Part shown: piece after piece, positions 25,963 to 35,196 of the stretch
How the letters are laid out: every line of letters begins with the position of its first letter
Numbering within the stretch: the first letter of the stretch is position 1
Translations under genes and position numbers: made by a program
Notes under the pieces: model-generated
Told to the model about the DNA's origin: nothing
Databases searched by the model: none
The model's input: only the letters and a program-made list of their open reading frames with translations
Source: JBDHWI01 sp964590135
GTDB lineage: Bacteria > Chloroflexota > Anaerolineae > J036 > Brachytrichaceae
Reading direction: 5' to 3'
NCBI GenBank assembly: GCA_964590135.1
Contig: CAZPVX010000014.1
Location: 1-64,000, forward strand
Length of the DNA: 64,000 nt

Positions 25963-26781
25963 ATGACAAACACAACAGGCATGGTGCAGGGCAAGACGGT
26001 GATCGTGACGGGCGCCGGCGGCGGGCTGGGTGAGGGCATCGCCCGCGTGTGCCACCGTGAAGGCGCAAACGTGGTGATCGCGGATGTGCGCGGCGAGGCG
26101 GCGCAGCAGGTGGCGCAATCGCTCGGCGAACGCGCGCTGGCGGTGACGTGCGATGTGCGACGCGACGATGATCTGGCGCATCTGGTCGAGGCGACGATCA
26201 GCGCATTTGGCCGCGTGGATGGGTTGGTGAACAACGCCGGCGTCAACTTTGCGAAGCCTTTCCTCGACACCACAGCGCAAGATTGGGATCGCGTGATCAG
26301 CGTCGATCTGCGCGCGGTGTTTTTCCTCAGTCAACTGGTGTGCCGGCGCATGCTGGCGCAGATGCCCGCTGGCGGCAGCATCGTCAACATCTCCAGCGTG
26401 CACAGCGTGGCGGCCCTGCCGGGCGCCGGCCCGTACGATGCAGCCAAGTGGGGTGTGGTCGGTCTCGGCAAAAGCATCGCGGTGGAACTCGGGGCAAAGG
26501 GCATCCGCGTGAACAGCATTTCGCCAGGGCTGCTCAATACGCAAATCTGGAAGGACATTCAGGCCGCTGCGCCCAGCGCCGAAGCGTGCGCCGACTACTG
26601 GAACAGCAACATCCCAATCAACCGCGCCATCGAGCCGGCGGAGATTGGCGAGCTGGCCGCATTCTTGCTCAGTGACCGCAGCATCTGCATCACCGGCGCG
26701 AATATCTTCGCCGATGGCGGCATGACCAGCCAATTGGTGAGCAAGGAGCCATATGTGTCGCGACCATTGGAAGGGAAGTGA
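25963..26781 (+). CDS. SDR-family oxidoreductase
   Basis: A 272-residue Rossmann-fold NAD(P)-dependent dehydrogenase. It has the cofactor motif TGAGGGLGEG (about 16-25), NNAG at about 91-94 (GLVNNAGVNFAKPF), catalytic Ser in INISSVHSV, the Y-x3-K pair in GPYDAAKWGVVGL, and the C-terminal ITGANIFADGG. These match classical SDRs such as 3-oxoacyl-ACP reductase or gluconate/sorbitol dehydrogenases. The substrate is not deducible. It stands alone between the regulator gene and a repeat-rich spacer. Confidence 0.93.
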   Translation: MTNTTGMVQGKTVIVTGAGGGLGEGIARVCHREGANVVIADVRGEAAQQVAQSLGERALAVTCDVRRDDDLAHLVEATISAFGRVDGLVNNAGVNFAKPFLDTTAQDWDRVISVDLRAVFFLSQLVCRRMLAQMPAGGSIVNISSVHSVAALPGAGPYDAAKWGVVGLGKSIAVELGAKGIRVNSISPGLLNTQIWKDIQAAAPSAEACADYWNSNIPINRAIEPAEIGELAAFLLSDRSICITGANIFADGGMTSQLVSKEPYVSRPLEGK

Positions 26782-26858
26782 GGCGGTGAGGGGATGAGGG
26801 GGGTGAAGAGGTGAAAGGGCGACAAGTTGCATCGGCGGCCATCGTCTTGTGAGGTGAG

Positions 26859-26886
26859 ATCGCAAATCAACAATCGGAAATCCGAT
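26859..26886. repeat. Degenerate 7-nt repeat tract (4 units)
   Basis: ATCGCAA, ATCAACA, ATCGGAA and ATCCGAT follow one another with an exact 7-nt period. They share the ATC head and A-rich tail of the tracts at 4690-4724 and 35860-35887. Confidence 0.6.
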
Positions 26887-26918
26887 ATGGGTTGGACTGA
26901 TTGTCTGAGGTTTTTGTC

Positions 26919-27007
26919 CGTCATTCCCGCGCAAGCGGGAATCCAGGCGTGTGTTGGCTCTGGATGCCCACCCTCTGCGAGGATCTTCGACCTGCGCGGG
27001 CATGACG
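26919..27007. mobile_element. Small MITE/REP-like element with 16-17 bp inverted ends
   Basis: The left end CGTCATTCCCGCGCAAG and the complement of the right end, CGTCATGCCCGCGCAG, match apart from one substitution and one indel. The left end also folds on itself: ATTCCCGC (26923-26930), a GCAA loop, and GCGGGAAT (26935-26942). This sequence type (spurious translations such as WIPACAGMT) recurs across many bacterial genomes as an extragenic palindromic element. There is no coding capacity and no clear target duplication. Confidence 0.65.
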
Positions 27008-27162
27008 ATGTGAAATCCTGAAGCATTTCAGGGAATCAGCGGATTGGTGTAGAAGTTACAATTGATGCGCGAGCGCAGGCGCGCAAAGAAGCTTCATTTG
27101 TCACACTTCCATCAAACACAACAACCGTCATCATGAGGAATGGTCACCTTGAGGAGCAATGC

Positions 27163-28107
27163 ATGTACAGCGGCATCAAGCTGTTCGCCGGCACCAGCCA
27201 TCCAGCGCTCTCCAAAGAAATTTCCGAATACCTCGGCGTGCCGCTGAGCGGGCGCGACATCGTCAAGTTCCCTAACGAAAACCTGTTTGTGCAACTTCAC
27301 GAGAGCGTGCGCGGGCGGGACGTTTTTTTGATCCAGACACTTTGCCCGCCGGTGAGCGACAACATCATGGAGTTGCTGATCGCCATCGACTGTCTGCGGC
27401 GCGATTCCGCCGGCCGCATCACGGTGGTCATGCCCTACATGGCTTACTCGCGCAGCGACAAGAAGGACCAGCCGCGCGTGCCGATCACTGCGCGCCTGCT
27501 GGCCGACATGATCCAGATCGCCGGCGCGGATCGCTACATCACGGTCGACTTGCACGCCGGCCAGATCCAGGGTTTTTTCAGCATCCCCGGCGATGAGATC
27601 ACCGCCTTTCACCTGCTCAGCGATTACTTCGTCAAGAAGCAAATTGAGAACGCTGTGATCGTCACTGCCGATCTCGGCTTTGCCAAGAAAGGTCGCAACT
27701 TCGCTGCGAAGATGCAGGTGCCGATGGCCTTCGTGGAGAAGCGTCGCACCGGCAACGACGCGAGTTCCGAAGCGTTGACCGTCATCGGTGATGTGGAGGG
27801 CCGCAATGTGGTGATCGTGGATGACGAGATCTCCACCGGCGGCTCAATCAACAACACGATCGAGGTGGTGAAGGCGCATGGCGCGCAGGATGTGTATGTG
27901 AGCGCCACACACCCCATATTTGCGCCGCCGGCCGTCGACCGTCTGCGCCGCCTGCCGATCAAAGAGCTGGTCACCACCAACACGGTGCCGATCCCGCCGG
28001 AGAAAATGCTGCCGAATGTGAAGCTACTCTCGGTTGGGCCACTGCTGGGTGAGGTCATTCGCCGCGTGCACGAGGGTCGCAGCGTGGGCGAGCTATTCAA
28101 CGAGTAA
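27163..28107 (+). CDS. prs: Ribose-phosphate pyrophosphokinase
   Basis: A 314-residue cytosolic enzyme that makes PRPP from ribose 5-phosphate and ATP for nucleotide, His and Trp synthesis. Motifs: the flexible ATP loop SRSDKKDQPRVPITARL, the metal/ribose-phosphate region TVDLHAGQIQGFF, the catalytic flexible loop KRRTGNDASSEAL and the PRPP-binding loop VVIVDDEISTGGSI (about 217-230). Length matches the family. The start at 27163 has GAGGAG six bases upstream; a Met ten codons earlier is less likely. The GH3 gene begins 3 bp downstream. Confidence 0.96.
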   Translation: MYSGIKLFAGTSHPALSKEISEYLGVPLSGRDIVKFPNENLFVQLHESVRGRDVFLIQTLCPPVSDNIMELLIAIDCLRRDSAGRITVVMPYMAYSRSDKKDQPRVPITARLLADMIQIAGADRYITVDLHAGQIQGFFSIPGDEITAFHLLSDYFVKKQIENAVIVTADLGFAKKGRNFAAKMQVPMAFVEKRRTGNDASSEALTVIGDVEGRNVVIVDDEISTGGSINNTIEVVKAHGAQDVYVSATHPIFAPPAVDRLRRLPIKELVTTNTVPIPPEKMLPNVKLLSVGPLLGEVIRRVHEGRSVGELFNE

Positions 28108-28110
28108 CAC

Positions 28111-30654
28111 ATGGAACACAGTGCGCCTGCCTGGGACGAAATGCCAGAGATCGAAGCCCGCATCGATGCGCTGATTGCGAAGCTCACGCTCGACCAGAAG
28201 ATCGATCTGGTCAGCGGCGTTGCCGGCGTTATTCACCCCGACCTCGGTGAACTGACGATTGCCGATGGGCCGGCCGGCCTGCGCCGCGCGACGATGCAGG
28301 AAGTGCAGGGTCAGGCCACACAGTTGCCGGCGCCCATCGCCGTGGCCGCCACGTGGGACGAAGACATGGCGCGCCAGCATGGCGAGGTGATCGGCGCAGA
28401 AGCTGCCGCCACCGGCATTCGTCTGATGCTGGCGCCGGCGGTCGACATCAATCGCACGCCGCTGAGTGGCCGCAGTTTCGAATCCTTCGGCGAGGACCCG
28501 CTGCTGCAGGCGCGCATGGCCACCGGCGTCATTCGCGGCATCCAGGCGCATCGCGTGATGGCCTGTGTCAAGCACTACCTCGTCAACAACCAGGAATACC
28601 AGCGCAATTTTATCGACGTGCGCGTGGATGAGCGCGCGCTGCAGGAGATTTACCTGCCGCCGTACGCGGCTGCGGTGCAGGCGGGCAAGGTGGTCGCGGT
28701 GTTGGGCTCGTACAACAAGATCAATGGCGAATGGGCGTGCGGCAATCGCCATACGCTGACCGAGGTGTTGCGCGAGCAATTCGGCTTTCGCGGTTTCACA
28801 GTGACTGACTTCATGGCTCAGCACGAGACGGCCCTGTCGCCTGGCGCCGGCTTGGATCGCGAGTTGGGACCGCGTGAATGGGGTGACAAATTGCGCGCGG
28901 CGGTGCAGGTCGGCGATGTCGCCGAAACGCAACTTGATGCGATGCTGCGCCGGCAGTTGCGCCCGCAGGTGGCGATGGGTCAACTCGACCACCCGCTTGA
29001 ATCCAGGCCAATTCCGGCAGAGCAGCACGGCGCAATGGCGCGCGAGATCGCCGAGCGCAGTCTGGTGCTGCTGAAGAACGAGGGCCTCTTGCCATTGCAG
29101 ATTGGGCAGGTGGCATCCATCGCAGTGATCGGCTCGGATGCCGACAACATCTCGGCATCATGCGGCGGCAGCGCGCATGTGGAGCCGACCTACGCAGTGA
29201 GCGTGTTGGATGGCCTGCGTGCGAGGGCAGGGGAGAATGTGCGCGTCGTTTACGCGCAAGGTGTGGAGCCGGTGACCGCCGGCGCGTTGGCGCCGGGGCC
29301 GGCGGTGGTGCCGTCGGCATTGCTGACTTTGGAAGGCTCAGAAGGCGAACACGGTCTGCGCGCCGAATATTGGCCGAATCCAAACTTCGAAGGCGCGCCG
29401 GCGCTGTCGCGCATCGATGCGGTTGTCGAGTTGAATCAGATTCTGTTTGACTCGCCGGCGCTCAGCGCGTCATCGCCCAAGCGATCCTCGCTTGTGCCAA
29501 ATCTGCCGCCGCGCTTTTCGGCGCGCTGGACTGGCGTGTTCACTGCGCCGGCCGCCGGCGAATATGCGCTCTCGCTCAGCGCGCTCGGTTCGGCGCGCCT
29601 GTGGCTGGATGGCGAGTTGTGCATCGAGATAGACGGCAAAACGACGCCCAGCGACGTGGCGCAGGTGCAGACGGCCAGTCTGCATTTTGTCGCAGGCCAG
29701 CGTCATGCCGTGAAGATCGAGTATGTCGCCGACGTGCCGGCGATCTCGTTTTTGTATGGCGCGCAGATGCGCTTCGGCTGGGCGCCGCCGGCGCAGGTGC
29801 TTCCGCCGTTGATGCAGCAAGCCGTCGATCTTGCTGCGCAATCCGATGTAGCGATTGTCGTGGCGCGCACGTGCGAGTTGGAAGGCATGGATCGACCGTC
29901 GCTGCAACTGCCCAATGATCAGGCGCGCTTGATTCGCGCGGTGACAGCGGCCAACCCGCGCACCGTGGTGGTGCTGATGAGCGGCAGCGCGGTGGAGACG
30001 GCAAGTTGGGATGGCGGCGTGCCGGCGGTGCTGGCGGCATGGTTTGCTGGGCAGGAGCAAGGCAATGCGGTCGCGCGGGTGCTGTTCGGCGACGTGGATG
30101 CGCAAGGCCGGCTGCCGGTCACCTTCCCCATGAGCGACGACCGGACGGCGCTGACCACGCGCGAGCAATACCCAGGCACAGGCGGCGCAGTGCAGTACAG
30201 CGAGGGCGTCTTTGTCGGCTATCGCGGCTACGACCAGTTCGGCATCGAGCCGCGTTTTCCATTCGGGCACGGCTTGTCCTACACGCAATTCGCCTATGCC
30301 GACTTGCGGATCACGCCGGCAATGACCGATGGCCGCAGCGAGGTGACGATCTCATTTGAGGTGGCGAATGTGGGCGAGCGTGCCGGCGTGGCAGTGGCAC
30401 AGGTCTATCTGGGTTTGCCGGCGGATGCGAACGAGCCGCCGCGCCGGCTGGCCGGCTGGGCGCGAATGCCATTGGCGCCCAGCGAGCGCAGGCGCGCGGT
30501 AGTGACGCTGCAGCCCTCGTCGTTCGAGCGGCCATTTGAAATCTGGGAAGGCGGGTGGCGCGTGCCTGCCGGCGATGTGCGCGTCGAAATCGGCGCGTCG
30601 TCGCGCGACATCCGTCTGACAGGCACAGTCGGCAACCCCGCAGCCTCGTGTTAA
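28111..30654 (+). CDS. Glycoside hydrolase family 3 beta-glucosidase with PA14 domain
   Basis: An 847-residue GH3 enzyme. The (beta/alpha)8 domain (about 10-300) has the substrate motif MLAPAVDINRTPLSGRSFESFGEDP, KHYLVNNQE and the nucleophile Asp at about 233 in GFRGFTVTDFMAQHE. The alpha/beta sandwich domain is split by a PA14 insertion (about 410-560; AEYWPNPNFEG, FSARWTGVFTAPAAGEYALSL, ARLWLDGE). The C-terminal fibronectin-III-like domain ends in DVRVEIGASSRDIRLTG. PA14-bearing GH3 enzymes release terminal beta-linked glucose from oligosaccharides or plant and microbial glycosides. No signal peptide is visible, so it is probably cytosolic. The close spacing to prs suggests read-through transcription. 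Confidence 0.95.
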   Translation: MEHSAPAWDEMPEIEARIDALIAKLTLDQKIDLVSGVAGVIHPDLGELTIADGPAGLRRATMQEVQGQATQLPAPIAVAATWDEDMARQHGEVIGAEAAATGIRLMLAPAVDINRTPLSGRSFESFGEDPLLQARMATGVIRGIQAHRVMACVKHYLVNNQEYQRNFIDVRVDERALQEIYLPPYAAAVQAGKVVAVLGSYNKINGEWACGNRHTLTEVLREQFGFRGFTVTDFMAQHETALSPGAGLDRELGPREWGDKLRAAVQVGDVAETQLDAMLRRQLRPQVAMGQLDHPLESRPIPAEQHGAMAREIAERSLVLLKNEGLLPLQIGQVASIAVIGSDADNISASCGGSAHVEPTYAVSVLDGLRARAGENVRVVYAQGVEPVTAGALAPGPAVVPSALLTLEGSEGEHGLRAEYWPNPNFEGAPALSRIDAVVELNQILFDSPALSASSPKRSSLVPNLPPRFSARWTGVFTAPAAGEYALSLSALGSARLWLDGELCIEIDGKTTPSDVAQVQTASLHFVAGQRHAVKIEYVADVPAISFLYGAQMRFGWAPPAQVLPPLMQQAVDLAAQSDVAIVVARTCELEGMDRPSLQLPNDQARLIRAVTAANPRTVVVLMSGSAVETASWDGGVPAVLAAWFAGQEQGNAVARVLFGDVDAQGRLPVTFPMSDDRTALTTREQYPGTGGAVQYSEGVFVGYRGYDQFGIEPRFPFGHGLSYTQFAYADLRITPAMTDGRSEVTISFEVANVGERAGVAVAQVYLGLPADANEPPRRLAGWARMPLAPSERRRAVVTLQPSSFERPFEIWEGGWRVPAGDVRVEIGASSRDIRLTGTVGNPAASC

Positions 30655-30752
30655 GAAAACAGCAACATACCTTCGCGCTTCATTGAGCGCGCGCTTAACG
30701 AACCCTCAGCAATGCAGGGTAATGTTCGGGCAACGACAACCCGAAACAACCC

Positions 30753-32825
30753 ATGAGAAACAGCAACCGATCCGCCTGGCTCATCGTCATTTCCGGCCTG
30801 ATCGTGGCGTGTTTGTGCTTCGCCACCGCCGGCGCCGGCCTCACCTATTTCGCACTGCAAGCCTCATCACAGGGCGGCATCGCGACGCGCCCGGGCGGCC
30901 TGCCTTCCAGCAGCCACACGGCAGCGCCGGCGGTTGTGCCCACCGTGGCGCGCACGCCGATCGCTACAAATTCATCCATCAACAACGTCTACCAGAATCT
31001 GGTAAATGCGATGCTGCCGCGCGAGGATCTGGCGGATATAGCTGTGCGCTTCAAAGGGGTGCCGGCTGGCGCAGCGCAGATCAGTTGTCCTACGCTGTCA
31101 AAGGGCTACGAGGTCGGCGCAACCCGCACTTTCACCCTCAGCAATCAGGACGACAACACGCAGTTCGTCATCACGGCGCAGCTGGAATACAAGACCCCGC
31201 ACGCCTACATGTGGGTGCAGACCCAGCCAGAGCGCGTGCGCTTGAACGCGAACAAGCTGCGCAAGGCCGCCGATGAATTTGAACAGCAGATCTACACCAC
31301 CAACCGCGCTTTCTTCGGCGATGAAGCATCACCGGGCGTGGATTGCGACAAGCATGTGCATGTGCTGCATGTGACGGGGGTAGGGCGCACTGTCGGCGGC
31401 TATTTCTCCTCAGTGGACAGCTTCCCACGCGCGGTGCGATCCGATTCAAACGAGGGGCAGATGTTCATCATGCACGCCGAGCGCGGCTACAACGGCAGCG
31501 ACCCGGGCAGCGAGAGTTACATGAGCACGCTGGCGCATGAATTTCAGCACATGATCTCCTTCAACCAAACGCATGCGCCTTCGCTGTGGCTGGAAGAGGG
31601 CGCAGCGCAGTTGGCTGAGCGGCTGAATGGCTATGCCGATACTGTGACGAGTGTGTACGATTTTGCCGCTGCGCCAGAGACGCAGTTGAACACATGGGGC
31701 GAGGGCAGCGCCGGCGGCAACAGCGCGCATTACGGCGGCGGCTATCTGTTCTGGTCATATCTCTACGACCGCTTCGGCGAAGACATGGTGAAGAAGCTGG
31801 CGCGCAATCCCGAGCGCAGCCCGCAGGCGCTGATGAAGGTGCTGGCAGACAACGGCGTGGCGAATCCCGACACCGGCAAGCCTTTCACGTTTGAGGAGGT
31901 ATTCTCGGATTTCGTCGTGGCAAATTTCGTTGGCCGGCAGAAGATCGAGCCGGGTGGCAACCGCTTCAACTACGCCAGCATCGACGTGCCGCCGATGACC
32001 ACGCGCAACAGTCTGGGCAGCAGCGATCTGCCCTTCAGTGCGCGCGAGGCTGTGCCGCAATTCGGCACACACTACTATGAGTTGAAGGGCAACCAGCCGG
32101 TAAACGTGACCTTCGCCGGCTCTACCATCGTGCCGATTTTGCCGATGCAGGATGCCGACGGCACTTTCTGGTGGTCAAATCGCGCCGACCAGAGCAATCC
32201 GCGCCTGACGCGCGAGATCGACCTGACCGGCGTGAAGAGCGCCACGCTGAATTTCCGCGCCTGGTTTCGCATGGAGGCGGATTACGACTACGCCTATGTC
32301 AGCGTGAGTGAGGATGGCGGTGTGACGTGGCGAACCCTGGAGACATCGGACTGCACCACGGCCAATCCGCAAAACGCCAATCTCGGCTGTGGCTACAACG
32401 GCACATCCGGCGGTGATGATGCGCCACAGTGGATCGACCAGACGGTTGATCTGACGCCGCTGGCCGGCAAGAAATTCTTGCTGCGCTTCGAGACGATCAC
32501 CGATGCCGGCGTGAACCGCGAGGGTTTCGCCATCGACAACATCAGCATCCCAGAAATCAACTGGAAGGATGATGGCAGCAGCGACGCCGGCTGGAAGAGC
32601 GAAGGCTGGTCGCGCGTGGAAAATACGCTGCCGCAATTCTGGCAGGTGCAGGCGATTCTGACGGATCGTGACGGCAAGGTCACTGTGCAGCGCATGGCGC
32701 TGAAGAACAATACTGGCACGCTGCCGATCGACCTCGGCGGCAATGTGCGCAGCGCCGTGCTGGCGATCTCGCCACTCACACAAGTCACCACGGTGCCAGG
32801 CGCATACGACTTGCAGATCAAGTAG
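30753..32825 (+). CDS. Secreted zinc metalloprotease, immune-inhibitor-A (M6)-like
   Basis: A 690-residue exported protein. An N-terminal hydrophobic helix (about 9-35) acts as signal or anchor, followed by a Pro/Ala/Thr linker. The zinc motif LAHEFQHMISFNQ near residues 261-273 is followed by LEEGAAQLAE, giving HExxH plus a downstream Glu ligand. The C-terminal region (TLNFRAWFRMEADYDYAYVSVSEDGG and GKKFLLRFETITDAGVN) is the MAM/jelly-roll-like domain found in immune inhibitor A proteins. It likely digests extracellular protein. It is not obviously linked to its neighbours. Confidence 0.88.
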   Translation: MRNSNRSAWLIVISGLIVACLCFATAGAGLTYFALQASSQGGIATRPGGLPSSSHTAAPAVVPTVARTPIATNSSINNVYQNLVNAMLPREDLADIAVRFKGVPAGAAQISCPTLSKGYEVGATRTFTLSNQDDNTQFVITAQLEYKTPHAYMWVQTQPERVRLNANKLRKAADEFEQQIYTTNRAFFGDEASPGVDCDKHVHVLHVTGVGRTVGGYFSSVDSFPRAVRSDSNEGQMFIMHAERGYNGSDPGSESYMSTLAHEFQHMISFNQTHAPSLWLEEGAAQLAERLNGYADTVTSVYDFAAAPETQLNTWGEGSAGGNSAHYGGGYLFWSYLYDRFGEDMVKKLARNPERSPQALMKVLADNGVANPDTGKPFTFEEVFSDFVVANFVGRQKIEPGGNRFNYASIDVPPMTTRNSLGSSDLPFSAREAVPQFGTHYYELKGNQPVNVTFAGSTIVPILPMQDADGTFWWSNRADQSNPRLTREIDLTGVKSATLNFRAWFRMEADYDYAYVSVSEDGGVTWRTLETSDCTTANPQNANLGCGYNGTSGGDDAPQWIDQTVDLTPLAGKKFLLRFETITDAGVNREGFAIDNISIPEINWKDDGSSDAGWKSEGWSRVENTLPQFWQVQAILTDRDGKVTVQRMALKNNTGTLPIDLGGNVRSAVLAISPLTQVTTVPGAYDLQIK

Positions 32826-32953
32826 CAGATGAAATGCAGCGTGGTCTGAGCTCGCCGGCATGATGGCTTGCTCGACCGCGCGCCGTGCAGCAACATGCGC
32901 GACTTGCATGCGCAATCCAGAATTTTTGTTTGCGCACTACACTAGGGCTTGCC

Positions 32954-33790
32954 ATGAAACTGATTACCTTTGAATCACACGGCCGTCGGCGCACCGGCGC
33001 CCTGCGCGCCGACGGCAGCGCGGTCGATGTGACCGACGCTGGCAGCGTGCTGGACATCCTCACCCATTCCATCGCCCGTCAGAAAGCCAATGTGCTGTTG
33101 AGCAGCGCGCCCACGGTGGCTGCGCCGGCGTTGCGCGCGCCATACACCCCGCACTCGCTCATCTGCATCGGCCTGAATTACATGGATCATGTGCGCGAGA
33201 CAAACAGCGTCACGCCAACACGACCGGTCATCTTTGGCAAATTCGCCAATGCGCTCGCCGGCCCAGGCGACACTGTCACATGGCACGCCGACGCCAGCAG
33301 CGAAGTGGACTACGAGGCCGAGTTGGGCGTGATCATCGGCAAGTCGACGCATCGCGTCTCGAAGGAAAATGCGCTGAGCCATGTCGGCGGCTATACCTGC
33401 GTCAATGACATCAGCGCGCGCGATGTGCAAATGACTGACAGCGGCAAGCAATGGATTCTCGGCAAGACCCTTGACGGATTCTGTCCGATTGGGCCGGCGG
33501 TTGTCACAGCGGATGAGATTGCCGATCCGCAGGCGCTCGATATCAAGTGCATCCTGAACGGCCAGACGGTGCAGCATAGCAACACGAAAGAGATGATTTT
33601 CGATGTCGCCACACTGATTGCGCACCTCAGCCACTTCATGACGCTCAAGCCCGGCGACTTGATCGCCACCGGCACGCCATTCGGGGTGGGCATGAGCCGC
33701 AATCCAAAGCTGTGGTTGAAGGATGGTGATGTGATGACGGTGGAGATCGAGAAGATCGGCGCGCTCACCAATCATTGCAAGGTGCTTTGA
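32954..33790 (+). CDS. Fumarylacetoacetate hydrolase (FAH)-family protein
   Basis: A 278-residue member of the FAH superfamily (hydrolases, decarboxylases and isomerases of 2-oxo acids). The segment ICIGLNYMDHVRET begins the catalytic domain; metal ligands are in SSEVDYEAELGVIIG (E, E) and NDISARDVQ (D). KTLDGFCPIGPAVV and GDLIATGTPFGVGM are typical of the ureidoglycolate lyase/2,4-diketo-3-deoxy-fuconate hydrolase branch. The exact substrate is not deducible. The start at 32954 begins the family-conserved N-terminus MKLITFE. Confidence 0.93.
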   Translation: MKLITFESHGRRRTGALRADGSAVDVTDAGSVLDILTHSIARQKANVLLSSAPTVAAPALRAPYTPHSLICIGLNYMDHVRETNSVTPTRPVIFGKFANALAGPGDTVTWHADASSEVDYEAELGVIIGKSTHRVSKENALSHVGGYTCVNDISARDVQMTDSGKQWILGKTLDGFCPIGPAVVTADEIADPQALDIKCILNGQTVQHSNTKEMIFDVATLIAHLSHFMTLKPGDLIATGTPFGVGMSRNPKLWLKDGDVMTVEIEKIGALTNHCKVL

Positions 33791-33871
33791 CGGCTTGAGA
33801 GGGTGACAGATAGCGCAGGCTGGTTTCCGATCACGATGCTGCCTGGTTGTGTCTGATCCATCTGCTCAACA

Positions 33872-33922
33872 AAATCGGCGCAACGCTGTGGATGCATGAA
33901 ATCCACAGCGTTGCGCCGATTT
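33872..33922. terminator. Long perfect hairpin between convergent genes
   Basis: Two 22-nt perfectly complementary arms (33872-33893 and 33901-33922) with a 7-nt loop. The A-tract before and T-rich run after make it a likely bidirectional terminator for the FAH gene (+) and the DUF4230 gene (-). The stem is unusually long for a terminator. Confidence 0.8.
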
Positions 33923-33991
33923 AACTTTTGGCGCTTGTCTGTATCTCCTCGAGCTTAAGCAACCGCCAAAAAATCTGAATCAACCGAAGCG

Positions 33992-34780
33992 CTACTCTTC
34001 CACAAACTCGACCTTCTCGTAGCCGGCGTTCAACAAAATCCGCTCGATGGCGATCTGTGCGTTGCGGCGCGCGTCGCTCAGCAGGCCGCTCTGCTCAGCG
34101 GTCTGGCGAATCGCCTCCAGCGCCTTCTCGCGCGCCTGGCCTTCCAACTCCTTCGCCGCCGGCAACACGATCAGGTTGGTGCGGTCATACACCTTCGTCG
34201 TGCAGGGCTGCGAAGGATCGTCGATCAGGTAGCTGTCAAGGAACTTGGCCTGCGGCAGGCGCACGCGCACGGTTTTGCCGTCGGCGCTCTCGGTCACGTC
34301 GCTGTCCTTGAGCTGACTCAGGTCGATGCCGGCCTTCACCCGCCCGCATGCGATCAGGATCAGCTTCTCGTACAGGATGTTGCCCACGCGCGCCTGGTCA
34401 GCTTCAACCACAGTGGACATCAGCGTTTGCGCAGTGGCGAGGTCGCTGATGGCGCGTACCGAGAGGATGGCCGGCGGCCGCACCACGATGGTCGGCGTGG
34501 GTGGCGGCGCGAGCGTCGCCAGCACATTGACCGGATTCATGCGATCCACGCTCTCAGCGGCGCGGTTGGCCGAATCACGGATGGCAAACGCGATCAGCAG
34601 CGCTGCTGCGACGAGCGAGATGGCAAGGATCGCGACACCGATCAGGCAGCCGGTGGATGCGTTGACGCTGGGCAGCGCGGGTTGCGCCGGCGGGTCCGTC
34701 AGGGTGACGAGCGGCGCGCTTTCTGGCCGCGTGGCCGGCGGCGCGGGTTTGGGCTGCTGGTCGGTGGGCTGTTCAGACAT
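33992..34780 (-). CDS. DUF4230 membrane-anchored protein
   Basis: A 262-residue protein with a Pro-rich cytoplasmic N-terminus, one transmembrane helix (about 45-70), a Pro/Thr linker (PPPTPTIVVRPP) and a C-terminal DUF4230 domain. That domain reads ERxxxxx-like VEADQARVGNILYEKLILIACGRVKAGIDLSQL, then VRVRLPQAKFLDSYLID and a C-terminal amphipathic helix. DUF4230 proteins are of unknown function. Its start lies 8 bp after the stop of the upstream glutaredoxin-like gene. Confidence 0.85.
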   Translation of the reverse strand: MSEQPTDQQPKPAPPATRPESAPLVTLTDPPAQPALPSVNASTGCLIGVAILAISLVAAALLIAFAIRDSANRAAESVDRMNPVNVLATLAPPPTPTIVVRPPAILSVRAISDLATAQTLMSTVVEADQARVGNILYEKLILIACGRVKAGIDLSQLKDSDVTESADGKTVRVRLPQAKFLDSYLIDDPSQPCTTKVYDRTNLIVLPAAKELEGQAREKALEAIRQTAEQSGLLSDARRNAQIAIERILLNAGYEKVEFVEE

Positions 34781-34788
34781 CGACAGGC

Positions 34789-35079
34789 TCAGTCTTTGAC
34801 AGGCTCAGACGCCGGCGGAATCAGCCCCAGCACGCGCGCATGCTCTTCCAACTTGCGCGTGCTTGGTTCAGTCAGCTTGGAGCCGTCGGTGAAGATGATC
34901 GTTGGGATGCTGCGGAAGCCGTTGTTCACCGACTTTACAAAATCCTCGGCATCCTTGTTTTTGTCCACATCCACCCACTCGTATGGCACGTTGTTGTCAT
35001 CAAACCATCTGCGGGCGCGGCGCGTATCCCCACACCACATCGCGCCGTAGAACTTGATCACACTTTGAGATTCAGACAT
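34789..35079 (-). CDS. Glutaredoxin-like protein with C-G-D-T motif
   Basis: A 96-residue thioredoxin-fold protein. The active-site region reads VIKFYGAMWCGDTRRARRWFDD, in which the second cysteine of the usual C-x-x-C is replaced by Thr (CGDT), so it would work by a monothiol mechanism. The cis-Pro is in RSIPTIIF and the C-terminal helix follows GSKLTEPSTRKLEEH. It resembles the mycoredoxin/NrdH-like family of actinobacteria and Chloroflexi. It is co-directional with the DUF4230 gene. Confidence 0.88.
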   Translation of the reverse strand: MSESQSVIKFYGAMWCGDTRRARRWFDDNNVPYEWVDVDKNKDAEDFVKSVNNGFRSIPTIIFTDGSKLTEPSTRKLEEHARVLGLIPPASEPVKD

Positions 35080-35196
35080 GTCTTGGCGATCTTCCTTTGT
35101 GTTTCCTTTGCGCGAATTATATGAGCGCAGGTGAATGGAAATTCTTCATTGGACAGCGGCAGCGGCGATTTGCAGCGATCAATTGCGCATTCCCGC

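Larger units (their letters stand above)
26782..27162. other. Repeat-bearing intergenic spacer
   Basis: No supported gene lies here. The spacer contains a short tract of ATC-headed 7-nt units (26859-26886) and an 89-bp element with inverted ends (26919-27007). Downstream of 27007 is the untranslated leader of prs, with the ribosome site GAGGAG at 27151-27156. Confidence 0.8.

Noticed and set aside
25501..27003. A 500-codon minus-strand open frame opposite the SDR gene
   Set aside because: It is antisense to well-supported SDR and regulator genes, its translation is Arg/His/Pro-rich without motifs, and it runs through the repeat element; GC-rich codons create such open antisense frames.
30674..30691. 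Short hairpin CGCGCT/AGCGCG after the GH3 gene as a terminator
   Set aside because: It has only 6 bp of stem, no T-tract and sits where random GC-rich sequence often pairs.
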